A stretch of DNA of 64,000 nt from Ficedula albicollis (Eukaryota > Chordata > Aves > Passeriformes > Muscicapidae). Each line of letters starts with the position of its first letter. Positions within the stretch are counted from its first letter, which is position 1. Made by a program: the position numbers and the translations under genes. Of this stretch, positions 49,978-62,964 are shown in pieces. Under the pieces are notes generated by a model that made no database searches, was not told the DNA's origin, and worked only from the letters and a program-made list of their open reading frames with translations. Where the stretch lies: positions 9,484,466 to 9,548,465 of the forward strand of contig NC_021674.1 in NCBI RefSeq assembly GCF_000247815.1, written 5' to 3'.

Positions 49978-51298
49978 ATAAAACATATTATCCCCAGATG
50001 TTCTCACTTACTGGTTAAGGACTGGTAAATTTGCCTTCTTCAAAGGAAGCCCAAGAGTCTGCCTGCAGCAGTGTCCAATGTCTGGCAGACAGCACTCAGC
50101 ATCAGGAGCACAGCAGCAGGAAGGCACAAGGAACCAGAAACTCACCTGCACAACCCACCCCTTCAAACAAGATGGCTGTGAAGAGATGAGGAAAACAGCA
50201 GAGCTGAGCAGCGATGAACAAAGACACATATATGGCTGGATAGCCTCAATTTAAAACTTCTTAATTGCATAAAGATTATTTTATTCAATTCCTTGGCATT
50301 ACTGTTACTCACAGGACTTTCCCATGTCCTCCTCCACCACTGAAGGAATCACAAAACCAAGAACATTCATTCAGCACTCTGTTTGCTCAGTGTCACTACT
50401 CTATCGATTTTAAGAACACAGACATATTATTCTCCTGGATACCTCATCACTATCACCCGGGAATGCTTCACAAGCATTTAATTATTTCTCTCCCCACAAT
50501 TCCACGAGAAAAGCAAAAGCCAGCCCCTTGCCTTGGCAGCAGTGGCGCTGTCTCTAAGCCCTCACTGGGTAGAGGTGGCTGTTTTGCAGAGCTCATGCAG
50601 CCACCAGTGTGGCCAGGAGCAGAGATATATAGAAAGGGAGGAAAGGCACCTGGACAGTGGTCAGAGCACAAGTTTTTCTCCCTTCCGTGGGAGCAGAGAG
50701 CTGCCTTATTTTATAGCTGCAACATTCAGGTCAGACAGAACCTTTCATGCAGAAAGCCTGCTTGAGAAGTAACTCGGGTGGCCTGATTTTCTTTCTGGTG
50801 CTTTTTTTTGTGGCACTTTATATGCTTCAATGCAGTAGTGTTACCTATAATTGGCAGCATTCAATGCATCTCTCAAGCTGAGCATTTAGAAAATGAGAAA
50901 CATTTGGATGACAGCAGCTTTCCTACAAGAGGGCAGCACGAAGATTAAACAGACTACTTCCATTCACAGCAGCTGAGTGGCTCACTTTACTAGGAATACT
51001 CCTTTAACATAGCAACTTTGCAATCTAATTATCTAAGTATTTTTTAAAGGCAACTGGGGTTTATATAAAACCTCATAATATGGATATGTATCACCTCCTA
51101 CAAGAACTATCAGCAGAACTAGAACATTTAGATTCATTACTGTGAGAAATTAGTGGAACAAAACTCATTGCAACACCCTAGAGGTAGGGAAGGTGACTTT
51201 TTATGAAAAAGATTCCAGCAAGTTGGTCCTACACACTCCCACTCTCCCTTCTACATACTCACGTGCACAGGACTGTATCCATCTGCTCAGGATCAGCC
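49978..51298. repeat. 1321-bp tandem duplication, second copy
   Basis: It begins ATAAAACATATTATCCCC and ends GCTCAGGATCAGCC, as the first copy does, and is apparently identical throughout. The same small open frames and the same candidate mini-exon recur. Confidence 0.95.
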
Positions 51299-52880
51299 AG
51301 GTACAGCAGGAAGCAGGATAACACCACCACTCCACTGCATCTTCAGTGGGATGGGCTTTTCTTCATTTTAGTAGGCATCTTTTATACCCTTCAGCAGTGG
51401 ATATGATGATCTTGTGTCTCACTCTTCAAGAGTTTCAGGCAAAACTGAGTCTTTTGTTACCCTTATCTGGGCATTTCACAGTTTCTCTACTGTGGGTCAT
51501 CATCCTGTCACCTTATCTCTAAGGCTGCAGTCTGGGTTTTGTCCTCTGGTTATTTATTTGCATGAAACACATGGTGTGGTTCTGCAGCAATTAATAGATG
51601 CTACTCCTTTAACCCTTCATCTGCTGTTTTTCACTTGTCTTCAGCTGGACGTTTCCATTCACATCAGTATTGGTATTTCTGCTAAAAACCTCTACATGAG
51701 GTAGGGAGAGATCCTGGCACAATTTGGAAGCTGTTAACTTCCTGTGAGCCAGGGCAGGGAACAACTTTGGCAACAAATTACACTGCTTCTGGCTGGCCAT
51801 ACGGAAGTGCAGAGGTTGAAAATGTCCGTGTGTTGTGGCAAATTTTAGGCAGCAGTCCCTTTAAGTAATTCTCTTATTTCTGTGTTACCACATAAGCTTC
51901 ATTCACCCTCCTTCCCACATCCCTTCTCCTTGCTTCTCCATCTGCTCATCTGTCTCGTTCTCAGTATTCCATACAATTGCTCCCATTCCCTTTCCCTCAG
52001 AGGAAATGCCATGCCCCAAGTCTGGTTTCTTGCCAATGTCTACCCTCTCCTCTCCCATAAGGATGTGCAAAAGTATCTTCAGACCTATAACTCAACAGAC
52101 TTGGCTGCTTCCTGAAAGCAAAAAAGCACACCCTTTACTCCATGCTCATCTTCCTGACAAATTTCCAGGCTGCATTTCAAAACATGGAAGTATTCAAATA
52201 ATGAAAAAAAATATTTCAGACAGAAATTTAAGACAAAATATCAGTTCTCTTCTAAACTTAGTCAAAACCATCGAGACCTCTTGTACTGTAACTTCGCAGA
52301 AACAAACTAAGCCTGAGGCAAGAATGAAACAATGGAAAATTGCAGCAACAAGGGAAAACTGCAGCCAAAGTGGGAATTTGCGTGAAGTCAGAAGAGAAAA
52401 AGGGGAGCTCTAGCAGGAAGAATAAGGAAGCCATAACTTCAAACAATGGTGTAATTTTTGTCTACAGTAAATGCACATGTTACTGTGCATGTACATGTTA
52501 AAAGACATGTGCATGCACACCCATATATCCAGAACCTCACTTTGCAGCCTCCCCAGAGTCATGCAGTAGGTGCTTTTATTCCTTCAAGCTGGATACCAGG
52601 TATGTCCATGGAAAGCCAACTGCCAGATGAACACAAGGGCTCTACATCTCAAGAAGGTGAAATGCAGTTTCTCACAGAAGTCTTTTTCAACATAAATGTT
52701 CCCAGGCCCTGCCACCCACCACTGGAGGCCTGCCTGCTCCTGCAAATGCAGATGAGGATCTACCCTCAGTGCAACCCCAGTGCACTGATTTGGGCTAACC
52801 TGTGCTTTGGACCTGAGATGCCTTATCTTGTCCTTTGGGTTGTTCTTTGGAGGGACTGGAATCCTTTCCTAGGGCAATGT
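51299..52880. other. Gene-free stretch
   Basis: No supported gene. It contains an imperfect inverted repeat at 52486-52517 in an ATGC/ACATGT-rich patch. Open frames are short and featureless. Confidence 0.55.
52486..52517. other. Imperfect inverted repeat, 13-bp arms
   Basis: TGCATGTACATGT (52486-52498) and ACATGTGCATGCA (52505-52517) pair at 12 of 13 positions across a six-base spacer. The patch is rich in ATGCACATGT-type words and may simply be a decayed ACATGT/CATG microsatellite. Confidence 0.5.
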
Positions 52881-53092
52881 AGAATATTAGAATTGTTTAG
52901 GCTGGAAAAGACCACTCAGATCATCAAGTCCAAATGTTAACTCAGCACTAAACCATGTTTCCAAGTGCCACACCTATACATCTTTTAAATACATCCAGGG
53001 ATAGTGACTCTAGCACTTCCCTAGGCAGGCTATGCCAGGGCTGGGCAATGCTTTCAGTGAAGAAACGTCTCCTAATATCCAATCTAAACCTC
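52881..53092 (-). mobile_element. Truncated CR1-type LINE 3' region
   Basis: AGAATTGTTTAGGCTGGAAAAGACC, AACTCAGCACTAAACCATGTT, AAGTGCCACACCTATACATC, TCCAGGGATAGTGACTC and CCTAATATCCAATCTAAACC follow the reverse complement of a typical avian CR1 tail. It is the longest of the CR1 fragments here and has no intact open frame. Confidence 0.92.
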
Positions 53093-56000
53093 AGAACATC
53101 AGAAGCATACAGAAAGGTCAGAAACATCAGTTACCTCTTTCAAAAATGCAGATTAGTAGCAAATTAATGAGGACTGAGCTCCCACAAGTCAGAAAAAGCC
53201 AGTAAGGGTCCAAACCCTGTGCACATTGGAGAGGTGCCTCTTAATGTATTTTCCACATATCTTCAAACCTTGTGTTGTCTTAGCCCAAATACCCTTCACG
53301 GGGTTATCATGCTGGTACTTTTTGCAATTCAATCATCAAAGCAGTGTCTGCCCTTCCTCCTCTTCCTCCTTCCTACTAATTAATTTTTATATGAAACTTA
53401 TGGTGTTAGCAATTTTGATCTGGTTATTCTGTTAAGGCTTGTCTACAGTCACAAGCCTTAGTCTAGAAGCCACAAAGCCTCAGTAGTGCCATCACTTCAA
53501 GCTTGCTGTCATGCCTGGGAAGCCAACTGAACTATCAGCTCTCCGGATAATAGGACAACATCCTTTTCTCCTGCATTACAGCTTCCAAACGTGTGAAAGT
53601 GCTGTCAGCACAGGGCTTTGGCAGACTAAGGCACCTCACTGGCGTGTAAAATGGGCCATGTAAGACCCAGATGATTGGCCAGTCAGTGCTCACCCCTCTC
53701 ATCAGCTTTAGAAGCTCAGACACAAGCTGAGGCGTATCATAACTCATTTTGTTTGAAAGTTTATAGAAGTGATGGAGTCAGGTCCTACAGATAAACACAG
53801 GAAAATTCTCACCAAGTGTATTTTTTTTAAAGACCCTGGTAATTACTGAAAAAGAGGTTATTTATAGGCTGCATAATCTGCCTGTCTGCCACATGGCCCT
53901 GCAAAGCTCCTGTGTTAAAACACCAGCAAATCTAATAGCCACTTTGAAAAACTCACCTACTGCAAATCAAGGAGAATCAGGGCTCATGCCAATTGCTGAA
54001 AGAATTGGTCTGACCACAGATACTTCCACACAGAACTCACCAACAATGTGAGAAGCAGAACATAGGAATTTCACTTCCAAAAATTAGGAAATATGCACTG
54101 AAAAGAGTAAACTAAAACAGGGAAGGTTTGAGGTTTTTCTTCTGGCTTTTTTCCACCAACATGAAACCATGCACACCTTACATGCAGGGCAGTTTTTCTT
54201 AAGTGGGTTTGAACCACAACAACTCCAGTGTTATCCTTCCTAACACGATCATCCTTTGTGGCAAGTGTAGATCAAACCTACCTGTTAGAGTAGTAAAACA
54301 GAGTAATAACAACAAGATCCATCATTCATTATGATGAAAGGACTGTCATGGCCAGATCACACTATACCAGTAGAGGCTATAAATCTCCTTGTATTTTACT
54401 CCCCACGAAAAGAGCACTTTCCCAATCAGAGAAAGCTGCTGAGCCAGGGATGTGCTCTCAAGGCATGTGAATGTTCTGCAGGAACACATCTGTCACTTGG
54501 CAGTGTTCACCTGAAAGGAGAGCCCTGGGTGATATGGTGCAGAAATGAAAGTTTTTTTTCTGCAACATGCCATACAACAGAAAGTGAAAGTGCCTGAAAG
54601 AAGAGAATTTCAGCTTTACTGAAGGAAGAGGCATCATGATCACTTCATAAAACTCCAAATATTAAAAGCCCTTATGCTGTGCTCACACCCTAAGTACACC
54701 ATACTGAAGAAGCTCCACTTCCAAAGGCTGCTCCACGTGCCAGATAAATCTTTTATACATCAGCTTCTGCATCTAACATAAAAGGAAATAAATACGTAAA
54801 ACTAAACAGAATTCCTCAAGGTCTGAGTAGCCTTTCCTACCTGAGCATAAGCAGGAAGCTGAAATTTCAGAGAGGCCAGCAGGATCTCTGAGGGTATGGA
54901 TGGTTTACTCAGACCATTGGATGCACATCAGCAGAACAGTCCTGTTCAGTTACATTTCTGCCCTCCCAACCATCAGTGAGAATCAGACTTACACCCAGAA
55001 GTTCACTGGTCTCTTAAAAGAAAAGCTTGGAAAAGAGCTCAGACCATTCCAGAAGGATGAGTGCAAAGCCAAGGCCTCCCAACTAGACTATACTGCGATC
55101 TTTGTGACTTGAATAATGCTAGAGGTTGTTGCTCAAAACTACTCATTCATGGCACCATTCCACCATCATTCAGTACAGTGATTTTCAGAGAAACCATTTC
55201 ATTCACAGCACTTTTTAAAAGATAATTTGTGAGACCATCCTGAGAACAGAAGAAGACTACAGAAATATATATGTTTTAAAAATGTAATAGGAGGACCTTC
55301 TGTTGAAAAACCCTGGAAGAGATAGTTACCTGAGCGACGAGAAATGGAAGATTATCAGTAGCATTTATCTATGTCAGGGAGCAGCATTGTCCCACGAAGG
55401 AGGACAAGGAGACCCAGCACAGGCTGTGCTCTCACCCACAGCACCTCCCTGAGCAGAGCTGGATGCTGGTAGCAGCTTCCATCAACAGCCCCAGACACAG
55501 CAAAGAGGTGGCCCAAGCCCAGGGGTCACCTGGGGGTGCAATCATTGAATCACTGGGGGCTGGAGACAAGCGACAAGACACCTCCTCAAGGGCCCATCCA
55601 GACAGTAAAACCAGAAACCAACCCACCTGCGAGGCAGCCCAGGGCTGGGCTCAATTAAAGCTGCTGGGTAGAGGGCTGGGCGAGGTCCCCACTGAGGCTG
55701 CTCAGAGCACTCAGGACCCTCTGGGTGCTCTGGGAGTTTGTTATTTTTTCACTGGAACCTCAAAGCTGCAGCACATCACAGCCAGGAAGCTGGAGGAGCA
55801 GCAGGACAGTGTATCCGTGAGGAGAATGGCAGCTGGGAGGTTTGTTCCCACTGCATGCAGCAGCAGCATGCAGAGCTCTGCCTGCAGCGTGAATGAATGA
55901 CCACTGCGGGCCTTTGTTCTTTGCTTTGGTCTGGCTGTCGGGACTGTCAGGGATTATAAACATCAGAACTGCAGATTTTGGTGTTGGTGCCAGAAAGCAG

Positions 56001-56646
56001 AGCAGTCAGAAGCTGTGCCTCCTCCTCCTTTCCAATTCAAAGTTTTTCAACTAAAAACTAAAAAGATGTTGTTTTTTTTAATCCCTGCCATATGAACTTT
56101 GATAGAAAAAGCAAAATCATGGACTTAAATGCTCCTTTTTATGGGCCATCTAAACTGGTGCTTGTTGGAAGACCTAATTTATCCCTCACTAGTGCCTGCA
56201 GACTTTTTTCTCTCTCATTTTACTTTTTCCTTGTTTCCTTCACCCACATCCATTCTCATAGCTTCTTTTGGCATTGGCATCCCTTTTTCCAGTCCCACAT
56301 AACACGTCCCCACTTACATAACTGGACTTTTCACAGGGCCTCAGGGCAACCTCTCTGCAAAAAAACAAGAAGGACATTCACTGAAAAGGACGGAAAAGGT
56401 CAACTTTGTCTCTTTGTTTCCAGGCTTGGGATGCGACCACACAACAGTTCATCTCTAGGGTAGTTAATAGGAAAAATGCCAGAAGGTGGCATTCCAGAAT
56501 AGCTTCTGGAATCAGTGAGGACATCAAAATCTGAGCTACACCCAGGGCTCCTCTTACAGCTGTTGACATCTGCACAGTGGAAGGGGATGCAGGAGAGCTG
56601 CAGCAGCATCTCCACCCACAGCACCTTCAGGTGATGGCTGCAGCTG
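53093..56646. other. Gene-free stretch
   Basis: No exon or repeat is recognised with confidence. The 145-codon frame at 55463-55900 (+) lacks domain features, and frames also run on the opposite strand. Confidence 0.55.
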
Positions 56647-56740
56647 CTCCTCTCTCCCTCTCTCCCTCTCTCCCTCTCTCCCTCCCTCCCTCTCTCCCTC
56701 ACTCTCTCCCTCCCTCCCTCCTTCCTCCCTCCCTCCCTCC
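56647..56740. repeat. CT/CTCC polypyrimidine microsatellite
   Basis: About 94 bp is almost purely C and T, in CTCT, CTCC and TTCC units. Low-complexity Ser/Leu/Pro and Arg/Glu/Gly frames cross it. It is a potential triplex-forming (H-DNA) tract. Confidence 0.93.
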
Positions 56741-59700
56741 AGTCTTCAGGTTGTTTCTCACAAAGAAGCACTTTAATGACTTCTGTTTTGAAATTTCTAC
56801 TTGGAAGAAAGTATCTGGGTGATGGATCAGGCTGTCACCCAAACACTGAGTCAGAGTCTCCACTTCTCTCTTCAAGCACTTGAGTATCTTTAAGTGCCAT
56901 CCGACCTGAAAGCCCTGAATATAAATTCACACTGGAGAACCTTCAGTAGAAGATACCTACATATACATGCATGTATTTGCATGTAGCATCCAGTGGTCAG
57001 TGACCCCTTCAACTCAACCTAGTTAAGGCAAGTTTTCAAAGGTTTCTTTGTTCGCCCTTAAGCTTTAGTGGGATAAAAATAACATTGTCCTTGAGGAAGC
57101 TGAGCAAATACTAAATAGGTCTTCTGATTGTGGCTGGAAGTAAAAGCTATGATTCCCCTTTATAGGTTTCCCTCTGCCATCAAAGTCACCTCTTGCATCA
57201 GTTGTACTTACTTCCCCTCCCAGCAAAAGCAGGTATTGCCCAGGCTGTGAACAGCAAGACACCTGCTGGCTGTGCTAAAGCCTGTTATTTCAGCCTGGAG
57301 TAGAAATACCTTCTTGTCTTGAAAACCCCACTGCTGCAATGTAATAAGTAAGGAATAAAAGCCAGAAAAAACTTGTTCTGAGAATTTTAACTTGATTTCC
57401 CTCCTGGAGTTGGATAAATGGCTGCAGACACACACCAGTGTGCTCAGGAAGCCACAGCAAGTGGAATCTGAAAGCACTAGGTCACATTTTGACCCAAAGA
57501 AGAAAGTGATCTCAGTTGTGTACCAATGAATTCTCCTCATTTGCTGAGACAACTTCTATCACAACCATAGGAAAACAAAACCCTGAGACAAACAGGTGGA
57601 TAAACCTCCAGAGCACCTGTGGGGATGCCGTGAGCACCTTGACTTCCAGAGCTGTTACGATAGCTGTCAGTGCCTAAGGAAAACACAGCACCCTGGCTGT
57701 GTAGGCATTGAGGAAAAAGAGAGTTTGAATATTCCTGCCCCAAAGTCAGGAAGAGGGGTGAAAGAGATATCCCTTCCTCTGCTTTGGCACTGTTTATTCA
57801 GAACAGAACACTTTAAAGCTATCCTTCTCCGTCATCAGCCTTTTGGGAAAACAATGGCTAAATTTTGCCTTTGAGGAATGAGTGCCTGGCTTATCTCATC
57901 TCTGCGTCTCCTAGTACAGCCTCTTCTTCCAGGCGTGTGGCTCAGTTTTCTGGAACAAGGAGTCTCCCAGTGCATGGCTCAGTGGCCACAGGTCCTGTCT
58001 GAGCCTGCATGAACATTCCTGCCATTGAAACAAAAGCAACAGAGGCTGGAAACCAAGAACCCTCAGTGGATGGTGTAGAGTCTGTATCACTGTGGCTGCA
58101 TCCTAAACCACTGACTTAGATAAAGCCAGGAGTCCCTGGCTGGCACAGCTGGAGCGGTGGAGCAGCAGAGAGCAGCCAGGTGGGTGATGCCTCAGCAGGT
58201 AACTCTTTCCCACAAGTAAACTTTAGGATTGTGGGGAGAACAACACTGTGGCAATCAAACTGGTCTCTCATGCATACAACATGCAGGCTCCTCATGCCAG
58301 TGTTCACTAAATGCCAGACCATAGGCAATAGGAGTATCCCAGAGACACTTCAGCTGGACTTGGCACTGTCTGTGGTCTCGGCTTTGATCTGGTGGTACTT
58401 TTGTCTGGCCTATTCCACTGTGGAGTGCACCTGATAGAGGTGGCACTGGGATTCAGGTGCCAGAGGAAGTCAGGAGAACTGGTTTCTGTTCCCATCTCTG
58501 CTACTCATTTGCTGTATATCCACGAGTAGTTAATTAAACCTCATCTTTCCCCACTTTAGAACTGTGATAATTACATTTATCTCTCTTTGTGAAGAGCAAG
58601 GGCTTGGAGACATTTGAATAAATGCTCTCAAAGAGCCAAGAGTTGTTATAGTTAGTTATAATAATCTTGGTCCTCCCTGAATTTTTAAAAGCTCTCCTAT
58701 TCCAGTGACTCTGCTTCATAGACAAGGCAGAAAAACCTGGAGTATAATTACAGAGTGACTCCATATTCTGCTGTGGGCTCCTTGTGTTTATTTGGCTGAA
58801 CCCAGCTCACCTCCAGCCTCCTTGTTACCTTGCACAGGTCCCAAGGGAGTTGTCAGTATTGCAATGATATGACCATCACTGCAAAGTAAGTAGGATTTTT
58901 GTCATGCTGCAATGGTGATTAAAAAGTAGTATCACAGCTTTTAACTTCTGAAATAATGTTGGAAAGTACTAAGCTACAGGAATTCTGGCATTGCATAACT
59001 GACCTTTTTTCTGAACAACAGAAAAATAAGATCTTACTCTTCAAAGGTGTTTAGCACCCTGTTTTTTTTCTTTAGGTGCCTAAATTTCAAATGAAACTGT
59101 GAGCTCTAATAAGCAAATAGTTCAAGTATTGCTGATGTTTACAGTGAGGAGCCACTCCAAGTTTCATGAGAGACTTCATTTATGGCGCCAATGGGGAAAT
59201 CTTACCCCTTATGCTCTATATGAGCTTGTTTTCCAGACTTGCAAGGTCCAGGCTTAATTTATTTCCTAAGAATAGTCCTGAGGGCTTACAAAGTCTGGGG
59301 CAGAACTCACTCCTTTTGCTGCTAACAGAAAGTAAAATGAGAGTAAGCTATAACCTTTATATCAACAGCAATATTTAATAAATTAACACTGAGGAACAAT
59401 CCTGGGCACTGGGACACAATCAGTGATGTCTAATTCCTTGGAAAAATGCCCGGTTTGATCCAGGCCAAGCAGCAGTGTCCCAGTTGGAGCCTGAAATTAC
59501 CACTCCTGCAGGAGTTAGCATGGGGCACAGATCTTCCTTGCTGTTTGCATGTGCCTGCTCTATGCAAGAAGCTCAGGAAGTTTAAAGTGTAGACAAAAGC
59601 CTGTAGGATAAGACCCACCAACCTCAAAAGCTATCTTGTTTTTAGACATAAAAAAAGGAGATACATAGCAGAAAGGGTTAATTGTACAGGTCAGATGTGC

Positions 59701-62252
59701 TGCTCCAGAACTTAAAAGCTCCAGAAGAAGAGGGAAGTGTCTGCATTTGCAAATGTGTGTGAGTCTGTGTGGGTGTGAGTGTAAACATGCACATTCAGGG
59801 GGAAAAAAATCTTTCAAGAAAATCACAGAATATACACCACCTCTTTTTACAAGGAAAAGAGATGCCAAGATCTTTGAATTAATTATTCTCTGTGAATCAC
59901 TCTTGCAGTTAAAAGCCACACCAGCATTTCCAGAAAAACTTTCAGTTCGGTATATGTAAACAAATTTAAAGAAAACAAACAAACAGACAAGAAAATGTGA
60001 AGATAAAAGGCTTGAGATAATAAGATTAAAGATGTTAATTGGAGACTGTGGCTTCTACAGACTCTGACAGTGGTAGCTGAGTTCCTACAAAGGACTCCAG
60101 CTCGGCCCTGCCAGTCCCAATCATTGTGAGCCTGTATCGCAGCAATGCTCTCACCAAACCCACCTCACTGTGCAGGCTTTGACTCAGAAAAGCATACAGG
60201 CACAGGCTGAGGTGACAGGTTGAGAGTTTTAGGTTTGTGCATGTATTTAAGATCTTTGTGTCTGTGTTTAAATACATAATTACAGGCAAGTGTCTGCATA
60301 ACTGCTTTGAACTTGAGCAGTGATCCCCAAACCATGCATGTCCCCCCAGCTTACTGCTCTCTGGCTCACTTCATTCCTCACCAAGGATGCCAACATTTCC
60401 CACTCCTGCTTCAAATTAAGACCTCGGTGTCCTCTGCCTGCATATCATACTTGGTCCTCACTTACAGCTTTTGATTTTAAAGTCTTGAACTAATGAGCTT
60501 TCCAAGAGAGATGAATCGTCTAAAGAACAGGTGGGAAAAAAATAGGGCTGAAGTTTTATGATGTGTTTGTTTTACTTTACACCCTGGATTTACAGCTGAT
60601 GAATGCACGGGGAGTCATCTATTCTTCCTCTGGCAGAATGGTTTTACTTGAAAAGGGAACCGATGAATTAGAACATTTGACTTTAATTATCCCACAGTTT
60701 TAAGTGTTGTTAGAAAATGCCTATCAGTTTTAAGCCTCTATTTTCCCGGAAACCACTGGGTGAGTGTGTCTACAAGGAAAGCACGCTCATGGGAGAGGCA
60801 ATGACCACCTTAGGAGTTGGAAGGTATGTCAGAATGATTCCTCCCCCTTCAAACAATCGTGTTTACATGCACCAAGCCATTGTAAGTGTATTGCTGCACT
60901 ACTGCTGTTGTAATACTGTTTCTGCAAGAGATGGTGTCAGCCAGAACAAGCCAAGAAACACACTAAGTCTTTCCAATTAAGCTTTTTTACCTAACAAGTG
61001 TTCATTCAGGTCCACTCCAAATGCTGAAAAATATTCAAGATTCCCTGAAAAACGTTTATTCTTCCTGATATGGCCAGAGCAAGTGAGGGAGAAAGGAAAA
61101 GCTTGTGCAACAATAGAGATGGGCTAATGCATTGCAACAAAAACATTGCAGCCTGAGAAGCTGCTACTGCGATCGTGGGCTGCCAGCAGGGCAACGTGCC
61201 AAAACGCTTCTGAAATGCGACTGCGGTTGTGGAGAGCAGTAGGAAAATGTCTCACATGCCAGTGCAAACCTCTGCTATCCCAACAGAAAACACAGAGGAA
61301 ATGGGAATGCAAACGGAAGCCTGGTAGTCAGCTGCAAGACCAGCTCTCACTCCCTGACATACTTGTCACCCAGCGAGGTGCGAGACAGGAGGAGTGCGCT
61401 CACACCCCCTGCACATAAGTAACGACAAATCCTATCTCTAGTTTCTGTAGTTCTTCTGAAACTGTTGCTCCAAAAGTGAAAATCTGGCCTGGTTATGTAA
61501 AGGCTTCTGCTGTGTCAGACCAACTCTGCTTCAGATGAAGCAGGACATGACTGTGCCTCCGGTCAGAATGCCAGGGGTTTAATTACTGCCTTTGCTGCCG
61601 ACATCTCCACCAACCTCACACCAGTCATGACGTCAGCTGCTGAAATCTGCTTTGAGTCTGTAAAATTAAGCTGAGTACGTGCTGCCTCCCACCCCTTCTC
61701 CTGCCTGTGTGGATCCTACATCTCCCTGGGCAGAGCTGCTCTCCCACATGGTGCTAAACAAAGAGGGAGAGCAAGGGGCTGAAATAAAACCCGCACTGGA
61801 GAATACTAATAGCTTGGGTCTTTTTCCCTTGTTTGGTTTCATGTTTTCCCCTTGTGGGTTTTCCATGCTGCCTTGGCCTTGAAGACCTCTTCTGTAACTG
61901 GCGCCCACACCAGCCACCAACGCCTGAAAGGGAACCTTCTGAGGCAGAGCATTTCTGGCATATTTTCTGCTTGCCATCTGTCTGCAGGGAAACATCCTCA
62001 GGGCAGGAGCCTTCTGTGTCACAGGTTATATTCTGTTGGGTCCCTATCAGATAATAAAGCTGTTATTAATTAAGACAGGCTGAGCAGGGACTGGTGCTAT
62101 ATATATACAGTCTGCACGGCACCCAGGTGAGTGGGAGGTAAGACTGGGAGTCTGGAGACTTACTGAGTATCTCAGGGGTCAAACACAGGATTTATCTAGG
62201 CTGATACTGGGTATTTACACTGTAAGTGGAAGTTCTGGGCTCCCTTAAAACC

Positions 62253-62426
62253 CTGTGGATAAAAATAGATAATTGTAGACCTCATATTTCCACAGAAACC
62301 ATGATGGTTTGTTTCATCTGAAATTCCCTTATATATAGTCTGTGGATAGAAATAGATAACTGTAGACCTCATATTTCCACAGAAACCATGATGGTTTGTT
62401 TCATCTGAAATTCCCTTATATATAGA
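62253..62426. repeat. 87-bp two-copy tandem duplication
   Basis: Units start at 62253 and 62340 (CTGTGGATAAAAATAGATAA versus CTGTGGATAGAAATAGATAA) and end with CCCTTATATATAG. They differ by about two substitutions. Confidence 0.92.
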
Positions 62427-62882
62427 GTCTCAGTGTCAAATTGATGGTGCTGAAGTTGGACAGCTGAAGATGGTGAGATGAGTCTGACTCCAATGCACTT
62501 GACTTCTCACAGTTGTCCTTGTTGATATGGTGATGGTGAGAACATTTTTCAATTGGGTGGCCTGTGAGTGAAAAATACTACCCAGCTTATTTTTGTTTCG
62601 AGTTCTATTCAATGGCAGCACTGGCTTTCCCAATAGATGAACAAAACCCATGTTCTTGCTAACATAATTTCTGCTGATTCCAAGAACCCTGCACACACAT
62701 GCATTTTTATGCTAGAAAAAACATGCGTACCTTTGCTGAGAAATTATTCTAATATTTGAACATCATAAAACTGTAATTAAAATTAACTTTTTTTCCAAGT
62801 AAAGCTCTTCTAGAAAAAAAAACACAACACTTCTTAAGGAGATGTACTCTCAGCAAAGAGGACTAGATACATCTATCCCTGT

Positions 62883-62964
62883 CAGAACACACGAGAGAAA
62901 CTAGAACTAATATTGCATAGATACAGAACACATGAGAGAAACTAGAACTAATATTGCATAGATA
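62883..62964. repeat. 41-bp two-copy tandem duplication
   Basis: CAGAACACAYGAGAGAAACT followed by AGAACTAATATTGCATAGATA occurs twice, at 62883 and 62924, with one C/T difference. Confidence 0.92.

Noticed and set aside
56647..56740. CT tract followed by AG considered as a polypyrimidine tract and splice acceptor
   Set aside because: Simple microsatellite character; no coding exon or donor with supporting features follows.
61680..62110. Possible retroviral LTR/primer-binding remnant (TGGCGCCCA near 61900, AATAAA words, TATATATATA near 62098)
   Set aside because: No paired LTR, no target-site duplication and no retroviral coding remnants were seen. The primer-like word is short and probably coincidental.
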